From positions 36,597,119-36,661,118 of the forward strand of contig CM046858.1 in the NCBI GenBank assembly GCA_025617745.1: a stretch of 64,000 nt of DNA, written 5' to 3'. The translations under genes were made by a program, and so were the position numbers. Below the pieces are notes generated by a model. That model ran no database searches and had not been told where the DNA came from. It saw only the letters and a list, made by a program, of their open reading frames with translations. The first letter of the stretch is position 1, and each line of letters starts with the position of its first letter. Shown here piece by piece: positions 1 through 10,719 of the stretch. Source of the DNA: Heliocidaris erythrogramma (Eukaryota; Echinodermata; Echinoidea; Camarodonta; Echinometridae).

Positions 1-1595
1 TGAATGCTGTTTTCAGTACCTGTAGAAGAACGATCTTTTACTGTCGGGTTGTTCATAGAAATAATAGGAATGCATCTGTTGTCCATTTCATCAAAGTCAC
101 CTTGCAAGGAGAAGCTTAGTAGTTCACCTAGATTTTCCTGACAGGAATGCATGTTAGTATTATCCGCACCATGCTGCTCTCTAGCTGAAATGTCAGTCAG
201 TACGGTCCTCCTGGGTCGAGACCGTACATGAGGGACGTTGGTCATTTCAAGAGATCCCATACCTTCATCACCTCTTCCTGCGTTCGAATTGATCTGAAAT
301 TTGCATTTCTTTTTCAAGTAAGATCGGTAAGAACCTCGAATATTGATGAGGCACATACAAATGGTCGACAAAAGCGCCAATGCCGATACTATGGCCAATG
401 GCAGAGTAAGTGATGAACATGTATTTTCTCCCCCTTTCGAGGTTAAATGTGTTAGCATCATGTTGCTCGTAGTAACGTGAGTTGAACTCGTCTGTTCTGA
501 AGTTGGTGATTTGGAAGTATTTCTCGTAATATTCACACTGATGGTTTGACATTGCTCTTCATCTGTTGCATTGCTTAACGGACTTTTGTGTGAAACCGAT
601 AAGGTATAAAAACTATGATTTCCTAAAGCTAAACTTCCAATGCCATATAGTTGTAGAGTGTTTGATTCATTTTTCTCTTCACCACAGATAAAAGAGATGC
701 GATTGGCACCAGCTATATATATTGTTACTGTTTGATCGACGGGTATAAAAATACCACTGACATTGTGCCACCATGTTAATGGAACATTTTCGTGCGCAAC
801 GCAACATTCAAAAGTTGCATTTTCAGCCTTATCATCTATAATGGTGTATAGTGTAATTGGCGAGAAATTGCACATTTTTGTGTCATTAATATTCTGACGC
901 GAAATAACACATTTGTCTGGGATAGTTCTTTCAAAATAAATGTCTCTAGGATCAACGTATATACTGAATTCGTTGGTGAGGTTGAGTTGACCGTCGAAGT
1001 TCATATTTGCAACCTTATGTTCATAAATGACATGGTTTCCTGCAGTTACAAGTTGTGCTTTCTCCCCATCTACCACTTGCATCCATTGACAGGACATCTG
1101 CACCTTGTTTCTTTCCTTGTCGAAAATAGTCAAACAAGTGGGTTCTCTATATTCGACCGTCAAATTCAATATCAAAACTGTACACAGGTACTGATCACCA
1201 TTATATAATGCGATGACGTGTCTCCCCGTGTCACTCTGTTCAATGAAAGAAATTAAGATATTGAGTGTGCCATTAATTTCTTCAGTCAAATCGTAACGTG
1301 TATCATCAAAAGCAGCGTTTCCTCCGGTGAATTCCAGAGTGCCATCGTATCGCCTTTTCCATATTGATTCTCCCTTTGTCCACACAAGTGATTGCTGACT
1401 GAATAACTGGGTACCTCGAGAGACAATCAGAGAAAAGTTACGTCCGTTCACAACGTAAACTGATTGTTCCCGGCCTCGCTGGTCAGCGCACCAGAATAGT
1501 GCACTGTCCTCAGAAAATGTTAATTTGGAAAAGCAATGCAATATCAAAAGTAAATATAAACATTTCCTTCCGTCGAAGAAGCCCATCCAATACAT
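1..1595 (-). CDS. Receptor gene A: type I membrane receptor, 3' end outside window
   Basis: Reading leftward from an ATG at 1595-1593, the frame stays open for about 531 codons to the window edge, so the tail end and stop are not seen. It encodes a hydrophobic signal sequence (about residues 11-25, ending LTFSED), an ectodomain with the family cysteines (FWC, YLCTV, PTCL, MSCQW, CCVAHE, FICGE) and many N-x-S/T sites, then one membrane helix near residues 396-418 followed by a basic KKKCK stop-transfer. The visible tail, about 110 residues, has no SH2-type tyrosine motif; those of its relatives lie nearer the C-terminus. Conserved family blocks include the W in SLVWTKGES, the SDTGRHV turn and AGNHVIYE. 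It is the most divergent full-length copy; only relic L (39.1-39.4 kb) is close to it. Cell-surface recognition is inferred, ligand unknown. Whether the unseen 3' part is intact cannot be told. Confidence 0.8.
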   Translation of the reverse strand, partial: MYWMGFFDGRKCLYLLLILHCFSKLTFSEDSALFWCADQRGREQSVYVVNGRNFSLIVSRGTQLFSQQSLVWTKGESIWKRRYDGTLEFTGGNAAFDDTRYDLTEEINGTLNILISFIEQSDTGRHVIALYNGDQYLCTVLILNLTVEYREPTCLTIFDKERNKVQMSCQWMQVVDGEKAQLVTAGNHVIYEHKVANMNFDGQLNLTNEFSIYVDPRDIYFERTIPDKCVISRQNINDTKMCNFSPITLYTIIDDKAENATFECCVAHENVPLTWWHNVSGIFIPVDQTVTIYIAGANRISFICGEEKNESNTLQLYGIGSLALGNHSFYTLSVSHKSPLSNATDEEQCQTISVNITRNTSKSPTSEQTSSTHVTTSNMMLTHLTSKGGENTCSSLTLPLAIVSALALLSTICMCLINIRGSYRSYLKKKCKFQINSNAGRGDEGMGSLEMTNVPHVRSRPRRTVLTDISAREQHGADNTNMHSCQENLGELLSFSLQGDFDEMDNRCIPIISMNNPTVKDRSSTGTENSI

Positions 1596-1879
1596 CTTAA
1601 CGAATTACTTAAAGGTTCTCGTCGTAAAATTCTGACGTTTAATGAATACAATGCAGCATTCACTAACAAAAAATTTAGAACTTTGCAAAAGAAAGATTGA
1701 GATCCTGGAGAGACAGTGCTGCAATGAAATGAGTTCAGCTAAATATTTTCCATATTGAGATAGCTCTTAAACACCCTTATCTGTTCCGTTTTCATGTCTG
1801 TACAATAGAAAAAGTGAGTGTGATACAAAGTAGCCATATACCGCATAGGAGACTGGAATTAATGATACAAAGCAGCACA

Positions 1880-1886
1880 TTTTATA
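1880..1886 (-). promoter_or_regulatory. TATA box of receptor gene A
   Basis: The minus strand reads TATAAAA in the context GCTTATAAAATG, about 285 bp upstream of the gene A ATG. The same box and flanks recur at 39657-39663 upstream of relic L, so the promoter was duplicated with the gene. The predicted start site is roughly 25-30 bp downstream, which leaves a 5' leader of about 255 bp if there is no intron. Confidence 0.5.
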
Positions 1887-1889
1887 AGC

Positions 1890-2996
1890 GTATTCCTCTA
1901 CTAAAAAGGCGGAGTCTCGTCAAAACTTTCTATATCTTTAATTATGCTCATATTTCTATATCAAACAAATAATATTGAAATATGATCGATATAATTAGTC
2001 AAGACCTAAAGAAAAGCGAAACCATTTCTTGAGGGGCATAAGTGAAACATAATCAGACAGAACCAATTAAACAGTTTAATTGCAGAGGCTTAGAAATATC
2101 ATCCTGTAATCTAAGTTTTCCTGAATGAAGAGGTAGCCAGTGGCGTAGCCAGAATTTTTCAGGGGGGGGGGGGGGGAGACGTGAAGGATCGACTAAGCGA
2201 AGGAGTCTCCGGGGTGAACCGTGAATAAAATATACATTTTTGTTCCTGGAAATCAATTTTCGGAATGATAAATTTATCTACATTTGTTAAGTTAAGAAAT
2301 TTATTTGTATTTTTCACTTTTTATCATGTTATTTCCTCCATTAATCTATGAATAGGGTACTGGAGAAATAAAATTTATCTCATCGAGCACTTGTGGTGAA
2401 CCTCACTCACTCAGGAGAACGCCTATCTTAATCTACAACACAGATGGCGCTACACTATATTGGTCTTATTTTGATTGGTCAGCTTTGCGCGAGGCCATTA
2501 TGACGTGAACTTGACTTTGGTGGTGGTGCACTAGTGATGTTGATGAAATGAAATAGAAATCAAATCTAACCTTCCGAAGTTCCACAAATAGAAACATATC
2601 AAATGAAATGAGATGAAGTACCCTGTTACCCAACTTTTATTTTGACATTCTTTTCTGTACATGTATTGTCTTTTGATTATGTAAGTAATATAATTAATCA
2701 TGGCAACAAAAAGTTTGATACATATAAAGGTATCTTTGTACATATTATTTTGGTGATAAAATTAATTTCGTTTTATTTTATCTCATGTATTTCTTTTTAA
2801 AATCAGAGTCTGAGGGAATCTCAAAAAGGTATACGATATAACGCTATACCTACATTTGTGGGGCTGGGTGGCCTAATTATTTTTTGAGATATATTTTTTT
2901 TTCAGAGAAGAAAAGGAAAGAAACAAGTTTGAGCTCTGAGAGTATGTTTAGTGGGAATTTTTTTTTGCTCGTAAGTATCAATATATAGCAGGGGGG
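1890..2996. other. Intergenic, no gene seen
   Basis: Upstream flank of gene A (matched at 39.66-39.92 kb up to about 2130), then unrelated AT-rich DNA. A poly-G run at about 2161-2176 follows the motif AGTGGCGTAGCCAGAATT, which resembles the end of a hAT-type repeat. No coding region is supported. Confidence 0.5.
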
Positions 2997-4164
2997 AAAT
3001 TTTCGGTAGGGGGTACACTAAGGCAGCATACAAACACACCATCAGCATATCATTTTTTAAGGGGCTGAATAGGGGGGGGGCATGACCCCCTTGTGCCCCT
3101 GCTATGGAAGTAGCCTGTTAAGTAGCGTTAATAAAGTTATACATTTTTTGCTTAAATTAATAATTTCTTCTCGTCTTGAATCTCTCATAAAAATATTTCT
3201 CCCTCGTATGGAGGTGGGGGGGGGGGGGGACTAACTTCCCTCCGCCGAAGCAAATTTCTTTTCCCGAAAAACAGAATTTCTGGAAAAGAATTTCTGACAT
3301 GATTTCCAAATTTTACGGCACATACTGCGGCGACAATTTATTGCTCACAGGTCATTTTCTAACACTAACCGAATTTCGAACCCTGAATACCTAAACACAA
3401 TCTTGACCCTTTTCTCTTCCGGAACATTTTCTAAAGTTTCAAATGTCTTTATTATTTTATAACGGTTTACAAAATAATGAAAATGAATGAATGGGGAAAA
3501 AGGTTCTTATTAATTATGCCAATCAATTGATGGTGATAAATCAATCGATCAATATTGACCTAAACTACTATGTGATTATACCCTGCGTGAATGAATTCCT
3601 GGTTCTACAAATATGAATGAAATATAATTCAGTGTCACAGTTAGAATGATAATCTTGTCAGCGATTCTAGAAAGACATTCCAAGTTTATTCCGTTGGAGA
3701 GAAAGAAATAAAGAGAGAGTTGGTTGAAAGTGAGAGAGAGAGAGAGAAATGAAAATATATTTTCAATACTTACAGCAGTTGAAATTTGGGAGGGGGTACA
3801 CTAAGGCAGCATACAAACACACCATCAGCATATCATTTTTTAAGGGGCTGAATAGGGGGGGGGGGGGCATGGCCCCCTTGTGCCCCTGACCACGCTATGG
3901 AAGTAGCCTGTTAAGTAGCGTTAATAAAGTTATACATTTTTTGTTTAAATTAATAATTTGTTCTCGTCTTGAATCTCTCATAAAAATATGTCTCCCTCGT
4001 ATGGAGGTGGGGGGACTAACTTCCCTCCGCCGAAGCAAATTTTCCCGAAAAACAGAATTTCTCGAAAATAATTTCTGACAGGATTTCCAAATTTTACGAC
4101 ACATACTGCGGCGACAACACTAACCGAATTTCGAACCCTGAATACCTAAACACAATCTTGACCC
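2997..4164. repeat. Pair of direct repeats of about 400 bp, with a third partial copy at 26.1 kb
   Basis: The block 2997-3415 is repeated at 3781-4164 with small indels: both begin near GGGGGTACACTAAGGCAGC, contain AAGGGGCTGAATAGG plus a poly-G run, and end near CACAATCTTGACCC. The second copy lacks about 30 bp around the ATTTATTGCTCACAGG stretch. A third, shorter relative lies at about 26100-26262 (CGTATGGAGGTG to TTCCAAATTTTAC). No open frame of note. Unclassified interspersed repeat. Confidence 0.8.
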
Positions 4165-5191
4165 TAAACCTAACCCAAAACCCAATAACAACTAAAGGCT
4201 TGACAATATCTCCAAAGCAAATGCCGGATCGCAGATTCCCCCTTTCTTCCGTTTAAAAAAAAAACGGGTCGAGGGGAGGGGTGGTTTGATACCTAGTTAT
4301 TTACTTAGTATATGACACAAAATACATTGGAGTAAAATGAAACACATATAAAAAAAATGATTATTTATGTTTATTTTATTGTGATTTTTAAAATAAAACA
4401 TCATGAAATTCCTAGTATATAGATATAAATAAGTATGTATTTACAGGGGACCCTAGGCTTTACATCATATCCTAGGAACGGGCTTGTCGCGATGAATGTA
4501 GTATACAATTACATTATAATATGTTATGACCTAGTTACGAACACAGTGACCACGTTTCCAAGATAATCGCCGATTTACTGAGCCGTACCTCCATTTTCTA
4601 CATGACAAACGAAAGATAAAACCCTTCTCACCAAACCAGAACTATCTGACGATCTACTACAATGTTATTAATCTCTCTTTCAGATTCTTAGCGTACTTTT
4701 CAAGACACATTATATAAGGGGTCATTTGTATTGATCTAAAATGAAGACACTCCGGTTTCTTTAACAGGCGATTGATTTTATAACGACTATTAAGGAAAGA
4801 GAATATCATATCACGAAACCAAGAGTTGTAAAATCTTATTCATATTTTTCATATGGACACTTTCTTTATTTCCTTTCTTGATGTCAAATACAATGACTTC
4901 CTCATTCAATGTAAAGTAAGTAAAGTCCTTTTCTAGTTGACTAATTTTACAAAGAATAATTTAAAAAAAATATCTCATCACGAAACCAAAAGTTTTGAAA
5001 TTTTATTTATATGTGATCCTGTTTTGATAACAATTAATCTTTACCCATTAATCTTTCCACTGACACCTTCTTTGCGTCCTGATGCCAAATATACTGACTT
5101 CCTCATTCAGTGCATTTATGCGATATATATACATGTATATATTTATTATGTGAAAGGAAATGAGAGAATAATTGTTGCGTAACTTAAATCA

Positions 5192-5222
<31 letters not shown>

Positions 5223-6485
5223 TTTTTCAGTAGTTCGGAGGCTTTAACTGTAATGATACATTGGTCAATAAAATAAGCAAGGTGAATGAATATGAGCAGG
5301 AAGTACTACACATTTTGAAATATATTCAAGAGTATTATCCTAGAGTGGCATAATAATGTAGCATATTAGTTACAGCATAAAATATATAAAACTTGCCAAC
5401 AGCGCGTAGACACTAATTATTCAGTCACAGTTTTGTATGTTTCTTGGGCAGATCTTTCTAAGATATTATTGGTTTTACTATATCTGAAAACAGCCGTATT
5501 TGCAAACGAATAACGGCCTGTGAAGAACTCTTAATCTAATAAATAATATCTTAATGTATAGTTGCAACAGAGATTCTTAAATTCAATTTAATGTTTCGAA
5601 TACGTATTATGAGAATAAATTCCAAGGCGTTATTATGTCAGCCAACCACATTATTGATATATCAAATAACATGAATTGGAGAAATAAAAACGATTTGTCA
5701 TTAGAACGATTTTGAGATTGAGGTATAGTTCCCTTTTTTCATAACGGCATTCTATTTTTGTCACGCAATTCGCGTTTTATCAATGTAATTTATAAACTAC
5801 ATTACAAATTTCATCTGCTATGTTTGGTATTAATAGATAACGTGTATCATCGAGAAACAAAATAAGATTGGAGAAGAATAGAAAGTGCACGTGTAGATTA
5901 AGAGGAACCAGAAATACATGTTTTTTTTAAAATACGTAATCCAGACATTTACTTCAGTTGGGTTAAACAATTCTGTAATACTGACACATCAGGGCGCGCG
6001 CACGCACGCACACACACACACATCATTTTATTGTGTCAGGATAACAATATATCATAACGTTACAAATAGGCGAACGTCCATAGGTAGTTCACAAATAATA
6101 CTTTAATAATGTATTTGTCAGTTCTTTCATTGCTCGCAGACATTATTGCAAATAGTCGACTTTGCATAATCCTCACAAAGATACTTTCGTCTATCAAAAC
6201 GTATAGGGATAAACAACAATTTTAACAAAGTCAACAACTTCTTATTATGGGAGCACAATGAGAACCGCAGCAATATAAATTTAAGATAAACTATTTTGCA
6301 ATATTGTATAGGTTGCGGTCGTCTGTCCTGATGTTAGTACTCCATCTGTAGTTCAAGCAAAACTCACACTTTGAGTTAAAAGCTACTTAAAGTGTGGTTT
6401 GTCCTACAGAGAAAATGTTTATCATCCTAACGTAATTTTACACGACAATAGAAGGCTAGAGTCACGACACATGACAACCAGTCAT
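4165..6485. other. Intergenic: 3' flank of gene B, no gene seen
   Basis: AT-rich DNA partly homologous to 26.3-28.3 kb and 40.0-42.9 kb (shared phrases such as CACGAAACCAAGAGTT and TGCCAACAGCG), showing that the 3' flank was duplicated with B-type genes. It has a (TA)n microsatellite at about 5190-5220 and a short CG/CA run near 5994-6021. No supported gene. Confidence 0.6.
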
Positions 6486-8336
6486 TCAGAAAAAAGTATG
6501 AACTGATGTGTTAATATATAATTCCCCGGCATCCGTCAATTCATCAGTAGGATTTGCAATCATGTTACTGTAGAAGTCAACGTGGTTCAGGACCAGGGAA
6601 TCTGAGCCATTTCTTTGAACGAGAGAGTGTAGACCGGGTTTGGGACCAGGGGCCCTTGGGTCGTCATTGTCTGACTCCAAATATGCAATTTTGTTGGTCT
6701 TTCGAGTCATGTCCGGTTTGGCGTACAAGGCATCTAAATCTCTCGTTGCTTCATGGTTAGTATTAGAACCGCCCGTGGTCGTGCACCCAGTGGCACCCTT
6801 ATGATCTTCCATATTCGAACTGCAATTACTAGAACGGTGACCAATACACGTACTATCAGGCTTTCCATTTTGTCGCTGCGAATGTAAGCTTGAAGGTCCA
6901 TCGTGATGCTTAGGGAATGGTGCTTTTGTTTCTTGTTTTTGTTCATGCCCTCCGTGGTCTAATGGACCCTGACGAGCAATAGCGCCTCGAAGATCAGAAT
7001 CCGTACAGGTTTGAAGGGGTTGTAACTGAACACCAGCATCACCTATCGTTACTCTTCCAAAATGGTATCGATATTTTCTTAAAAGAATATGGTAACAGTT
7101 GACAATACCAGTGCCAAGGCAGATTATTATAGAAATGACTAACATTACCCAAACCCAAGTCGGAGCTTTATTTGCCATGTTATTCCCTGTTTTGGGAGCC
7201 TCTGATGTTAAAGTCGTTTCCATCATTTTGCACTGACTGGTTACAGTATCTAATTCTCGATTTTCCTTTGGAGGTCGTTTGTCTTTCTCAATGTTTGTAA
7301 CATTCAATAGGAAGTTCTCACATCTTAAATTCTCGAGTGAATTGTGAAATTCTTCAGATGACACTGCAATGTTTAACAGTTTGCCTTCTATAAGATTAAC
7401 AATTACTATACGATGTAACAACAACGTGAGATTTTCATTTTGTACACCGCAGAAAAAAGGAAAGCGTTCGAAACTGATAAAAAATAATTTATCAGGAAGA
7501 TTGAGTTGAAGGAGACTGCTACCATTATTGTACCACCACGATATATCTGCACCGGTATCTTCTGCAGTACAACATTCAAAACGCCGACTTTGGTTATTCC
7601 TTATTACTTGCTCTTCTATTGGTAGAAAATTACAAGTCTTATTATTAGCTCTTTTGCTATTAGAAATATGACACATGCTCGGAACAATTCGTTCATCATG
7701 AATGTTGTCAGGAGGAAGGTAAAAAGTAAATTTATTAGTTACATTGAAATCGCCTTCGAAATTCATCTGAGGAGTTTCGTATTCATACACCACCTGATTT
7801 CCTGCCAGAAGTTTTGCTTGATCCCCGAAGTTCACCTGCACCCATTCACAAGACATCTGCAATCTTCCACTTTCTTGGTCAAGCACCGTTGAGCAGATCG
7901 GTTCTGCAGTCTCGATGGTTAAATTAAACATTGCAACCACACAAAGCGCTTGTGACCCCTGATGAATTTTGACGATGTGTTTTCCTGAATCTCTCAGTTC
8001 AGGGAAGGCAATATACAAATCAACAGCGTTCCCTCCTGCCACTTTAGCAAACCTGTAACGATTTTGATTAGCAGATGTATTGTCGATATTGTCTAATGTC
8101 TGATTGTCTAGTGTTATCCATTTTGACCACACCAGTGTTTGGGCGACGGTCAACGGATCTCTCAGAAAAAATCTCAGAGAAACATTTTGTCCGTTGACTG
8201 CCGTGAATGCTTGTTCTTGCTTGTCACCACACCAGAATAAGTCACCCTCACAAAATGTCATTTGGAAAACAGCTTGAAAAATGATAGAAAGGAATGGAAC
8301 CATTTTCCTTTTCAATGGAGAGCAAGATCGAGACAT
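6486..8336 (-). CDS. Receptor gene B: intact single-exon membrane receptor with SH2-motif tail
   Basis: The frame is open from 8372 (628 codons), but the start is placed at the in-frame Met of TSTMSRS (8336), because that Met is conserved in copies E and F while the first is not. Using 628-codon numbering: signal sequence about 24-41, ectodomain to about 400 with cysteines 48, 144, 160, 175, 234, 247, 267/268, 308 and 351 and about nine N-glycosylation sites, membrane helix about 405-426 (WVWVMLVISIIICLG), then a tail of 200 residues. The W82 block and DSGKHIV (128-134) look like a divergent Ig-V fold with unusual cysteine placement; that is inference. Tail motifs: Y550-AKP (YxxP, Crk/Nck type), Y601-SNM (YxNM, fits Grb2 and PI3K p85), Y619-INT (YxN). 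No intron is needed. It is one of only two complete undamaged copies in the window. Confidence 0.9.
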   Translation of the reverse strand: MSRSCSPLKRKMVPFLSIIFQAVFQMTFCEGDLFWCGDKQEQAFTAVNGQNVSLRFFLRDPLTVAQTLVWSKWITLDNQTLDNIDNTSANQNRYRFAKVAGGNAVDLYIAFPELRDSGKHIVKIHQGSQALCVVAMFNLTIETAEPICSTVLDQESGRLQMSCEWVQVNFGDQAKLLAGNQVVYEYETPQMNFEGDFNVTNKFTFYLPPDNIHDERIVPSMCHISNSKRANNKTCNFLPIEEQVIRNNQSRRFECCTAEDTGADISWWYNNGSSLLQLNLPDKLFFISFERFPFFCGVQNENLTLLLHRIVIVNLIEGKLLNIAVSSEEFHNSLENLRCENFLLNVTNIEKDKRPPKENRELDTVTSQCKMMETTLTSEAPKTGNNMANKAPTWVWVMLVISIIICLGTGIVNCYHILLRKYRYHFGRVTIGDAGVQLQPLQTCTDSDLRGAIARQGPLDHGGHEQKQETKAPFPKHHDGPSSLHSQRQNGKPDSTCIGHRSSNCSSNMEDHKGATGCTTTGGSNTNHEATRDLDALYAKPDMTRKTNKIAYLESDNDDPRAPGPKPGLHSLVQRNGSDSLVLNHVDFYSNMIANPTDELTDAGELYINTSVHTFF

Positions 8337-8624
8337 GGTTGATGTGTCCGTAGGTGATTGTTTTGATACCAAAGTTGGATTTGTAACTAATCTTCAGTAA
8401 AATGTATTTTAACGAGAGAAGGTCACGAGTTTGCCGTCAGTAGTATCCGACGAGCTTTCTAAACGGGAGTGTGGAAATGAACTATATGCAACGTTTTTTT
8501 CGTATCAGTAGGAATAAGTAAGGAAACTTTAAATGATTAAATAATCTATCAAGTCATGACCACAAAAGCAATTGACTGATGGGAAGGAATAAAGGTTCTA
8601 CCATTGATGTAAAGTAAGCCCCTC

Positions 8625-8633
8625 CTTTATATA
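8625..8633 (-). promoter_or_regulatory. TATA box of receptor gene B
   Basis: The minus strand reads TATATAAAG, flanked by CCTCCC and GAGGGG, about 290 bp upstream of the chosen ATG. The same site recurs before copy E (TATATACAG, 30177-30185) and copy F (TATAAAG, 45186-45192), embedded in a homologous 5' flank with the shared block GATGGGAAGGAATAAAGG on the plus strand. Confidence 0.6.
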
Positions 8634-8639
8634 GGGAGG

Positions 8640-9635
8640 AGCCTCTCAGATCGATAGATGATATCTGTTTGTGAGAGTGCGTGCTGTCTCTCAGGTAATT
8701 CAATGATTATGTTTCACAACCAACAGTCGTTTAGAAACTAAATTAGCGCAATAATTGTTTTTAAACAAAGGAAGTTTATGGGACTGTGCCATCAGCCAAT
8801 TTTTCTTCGTTTTGAAAACTGACGAAGATTAACTTGGCCTCATTCCCATGTTACTTCAAAATATCTTGAAAATGAAGGAAGACACTGTGATTAAAAGCAG
8901 AAATAATTGATGTAATTGAAGAGCACTCATGCGGGCACTTCACTAGTGTTCTCATCGTTTGTACGGAAACCATATTCCGTCGAGAGAATTTAGATTATTT
9001 GTGCTCTCATTCACAGGAGACAAACTAAGAATGGTCCCTGCTTATTACTATGGCTTTGTGTATGTTGTAGAAGAACATTATCGACACCCTTTTCGTGAAA
9101 ATAGGTATCGTAACACTCTTTCGGTCTCCCATAATGATTTTTGTCACTCAACTCTGCGACATATTTATTAATTTACAGTTCTGTTCTGTCATGCAGTAAT
9201 GTATGATATATTTAAAGAGCGACTGACAAAAGGCAGTTATTTTGTATCCTTTGAAACAGATTATATAATGTCGAATCAATCAAAGTCTTTACTCACTGGC
9301 TAAAAGGCCATCATATCTATCATCTCATGCTTAGTGTAAATAAATACTTATGGATTGCACCAAATAGGAGAAATATTTAGTTCATGATAAGACGCCAAAG
9401 ACCACGATATTCAACTCTAAAAAGATATTAACAACACTTTACAAGAGGCAATTGTTGTAGGATCTATTCATTTATAATAGCTTGCGCTAAAAGAAGCATA
9501 AGTTTTGGCAAGGCTATGCAAGATTATGCAATATACTTGTTCAATTTCTTTGAATTTGTGCCTCACACATAAACATGATTCACTCTCAGACATAAACCCA
9601 CTGACAAGCATTATTGATAACATTGATTATTGATA
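8640..9635. other. Upstream flank of gene B, no gene seen
   Basis: This DNA is homologous to 30.19-30.97 kb and 45.2-45.66 kb, the upstream flanks of copies E and F (shared GACGAAGATTAACTTGGCC and CACTCAT...TTCTC blocks). It may hold distal promoter elements. No coding potential is conserved among the three. Confidence 0.55.
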
Positions 9636-9639
9636 TACG

Positions 9640-10090
9640 GTGCCCGCAGACGAATAAACTAAAAAAATGCAATTCAGTAAGACGAAGGCATCGCGCAGGT
9701 TTGGCTTGTAGAGGGCGCTGTAGAAAGGTGGTCGCTAGAGTACCTTTATATAGAGAGAAGCGACATGGACATCTGACTTTTCTGGAAACAAAATGGCGTT
9801 TGAATTATTTCTATTGAGAACACCCAGGTGCTCATCGGAATTGAATATTGAAATGTTGCATAGCGGTGGAAACAAAATGGCGTTCAAATCATGAGTTGTC
9901 GCTACTCTCTTTATGTAGGTACTCTAGTCGTAACTAGGGTCCCTTGATAGATAGAGTTGCGACATTGACGTCCTATTTTTTGGCGTTCGAATTCTTTATA
10001 TTCAGAACACCCAGGTGCTGATCGAAATTGAATATAAATGTTGTCGTTACTCTTTCTATAAAGGGACTCTCGTCGTCGCCATAGCTACGT
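9640..10090. repeat. Degenerate tandem repeats around AACACCCAGGTGCT
   Basis: Two to three imperfect units share ACCCAGGTGCT(C/G)ATCG, TTGAATAT...ATGTTG, AAAATGGCGTT, GTCGCTACTCT and a run like TATAGAGAGAAG or TATAGGTAC. Unit length is about 180-200 bp. No gene. The family was not identified. Confidence 0.5.
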
Positions 10091-10255
10091 GGCCAATGCC
10101 CGTCTTCACGGCCGCGGTTGCTCTACTTTCGGCCAGAAATTGGCTTTAACCTAAAAACGGGAAGACGCGGGCAGCCAAATTCAATGTAAAGCTTTATACA
10201 CCTTAGGAACTTTGGTTCTAGAAATTTTAAAGCAGAAGTCGGCAGTAATGTTAAC

Positions 10256-10314
10256 ATTTTCCTTGTATTAATGAAAACATCTTAATAAGATGTTTTCATT
10301 AATACAAGGAAAAT
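10256..10314. repeat. Perfect palindrome, 29-bp arms with a 1-base spacer
   Basis: Arm 10256-10284 is the exact reverse complement of 10286-10314; two more pairs follow after one mismatch. AT-rich, and it could extrude as a cruciform. It lies in noncoding DNA beside relic M. Confidence 0.9.
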
Positions 10315-10719
10315 ATTCTTTTACTCATTTTAGCAGGTTACCACAAAAAAAGTAGTAAATATGAAATAGCTTTGGAATTTATACTCATTGATATTGATGA
10401 ATGACCTATTAGGAATTAGCATGAAATTTAAACTTTTTCCTAAATGTGAAAATCTTGCATTTAGCAAAGTAACTTTCAGGCACAATACCGTAAAAAGGAA
10501 CAATTTTTCAGTTTTAAGAAAATGTAAGGCTCTTGGAATATTAAAAATAGAAGTGTTGAGAAGGGTGTTATCTTCCAACATGACATTAAAAAGTTCGGAT
10601 AATCACAACCACCTAACTCCTATTTTGGTTTGACATTGGCCCATTGTGCGACGGTATAGCAACGCTGTTGTCGTAGATATGATCACCATTAACAAGATCA
10701 AGGATATATGGTTATTCAA

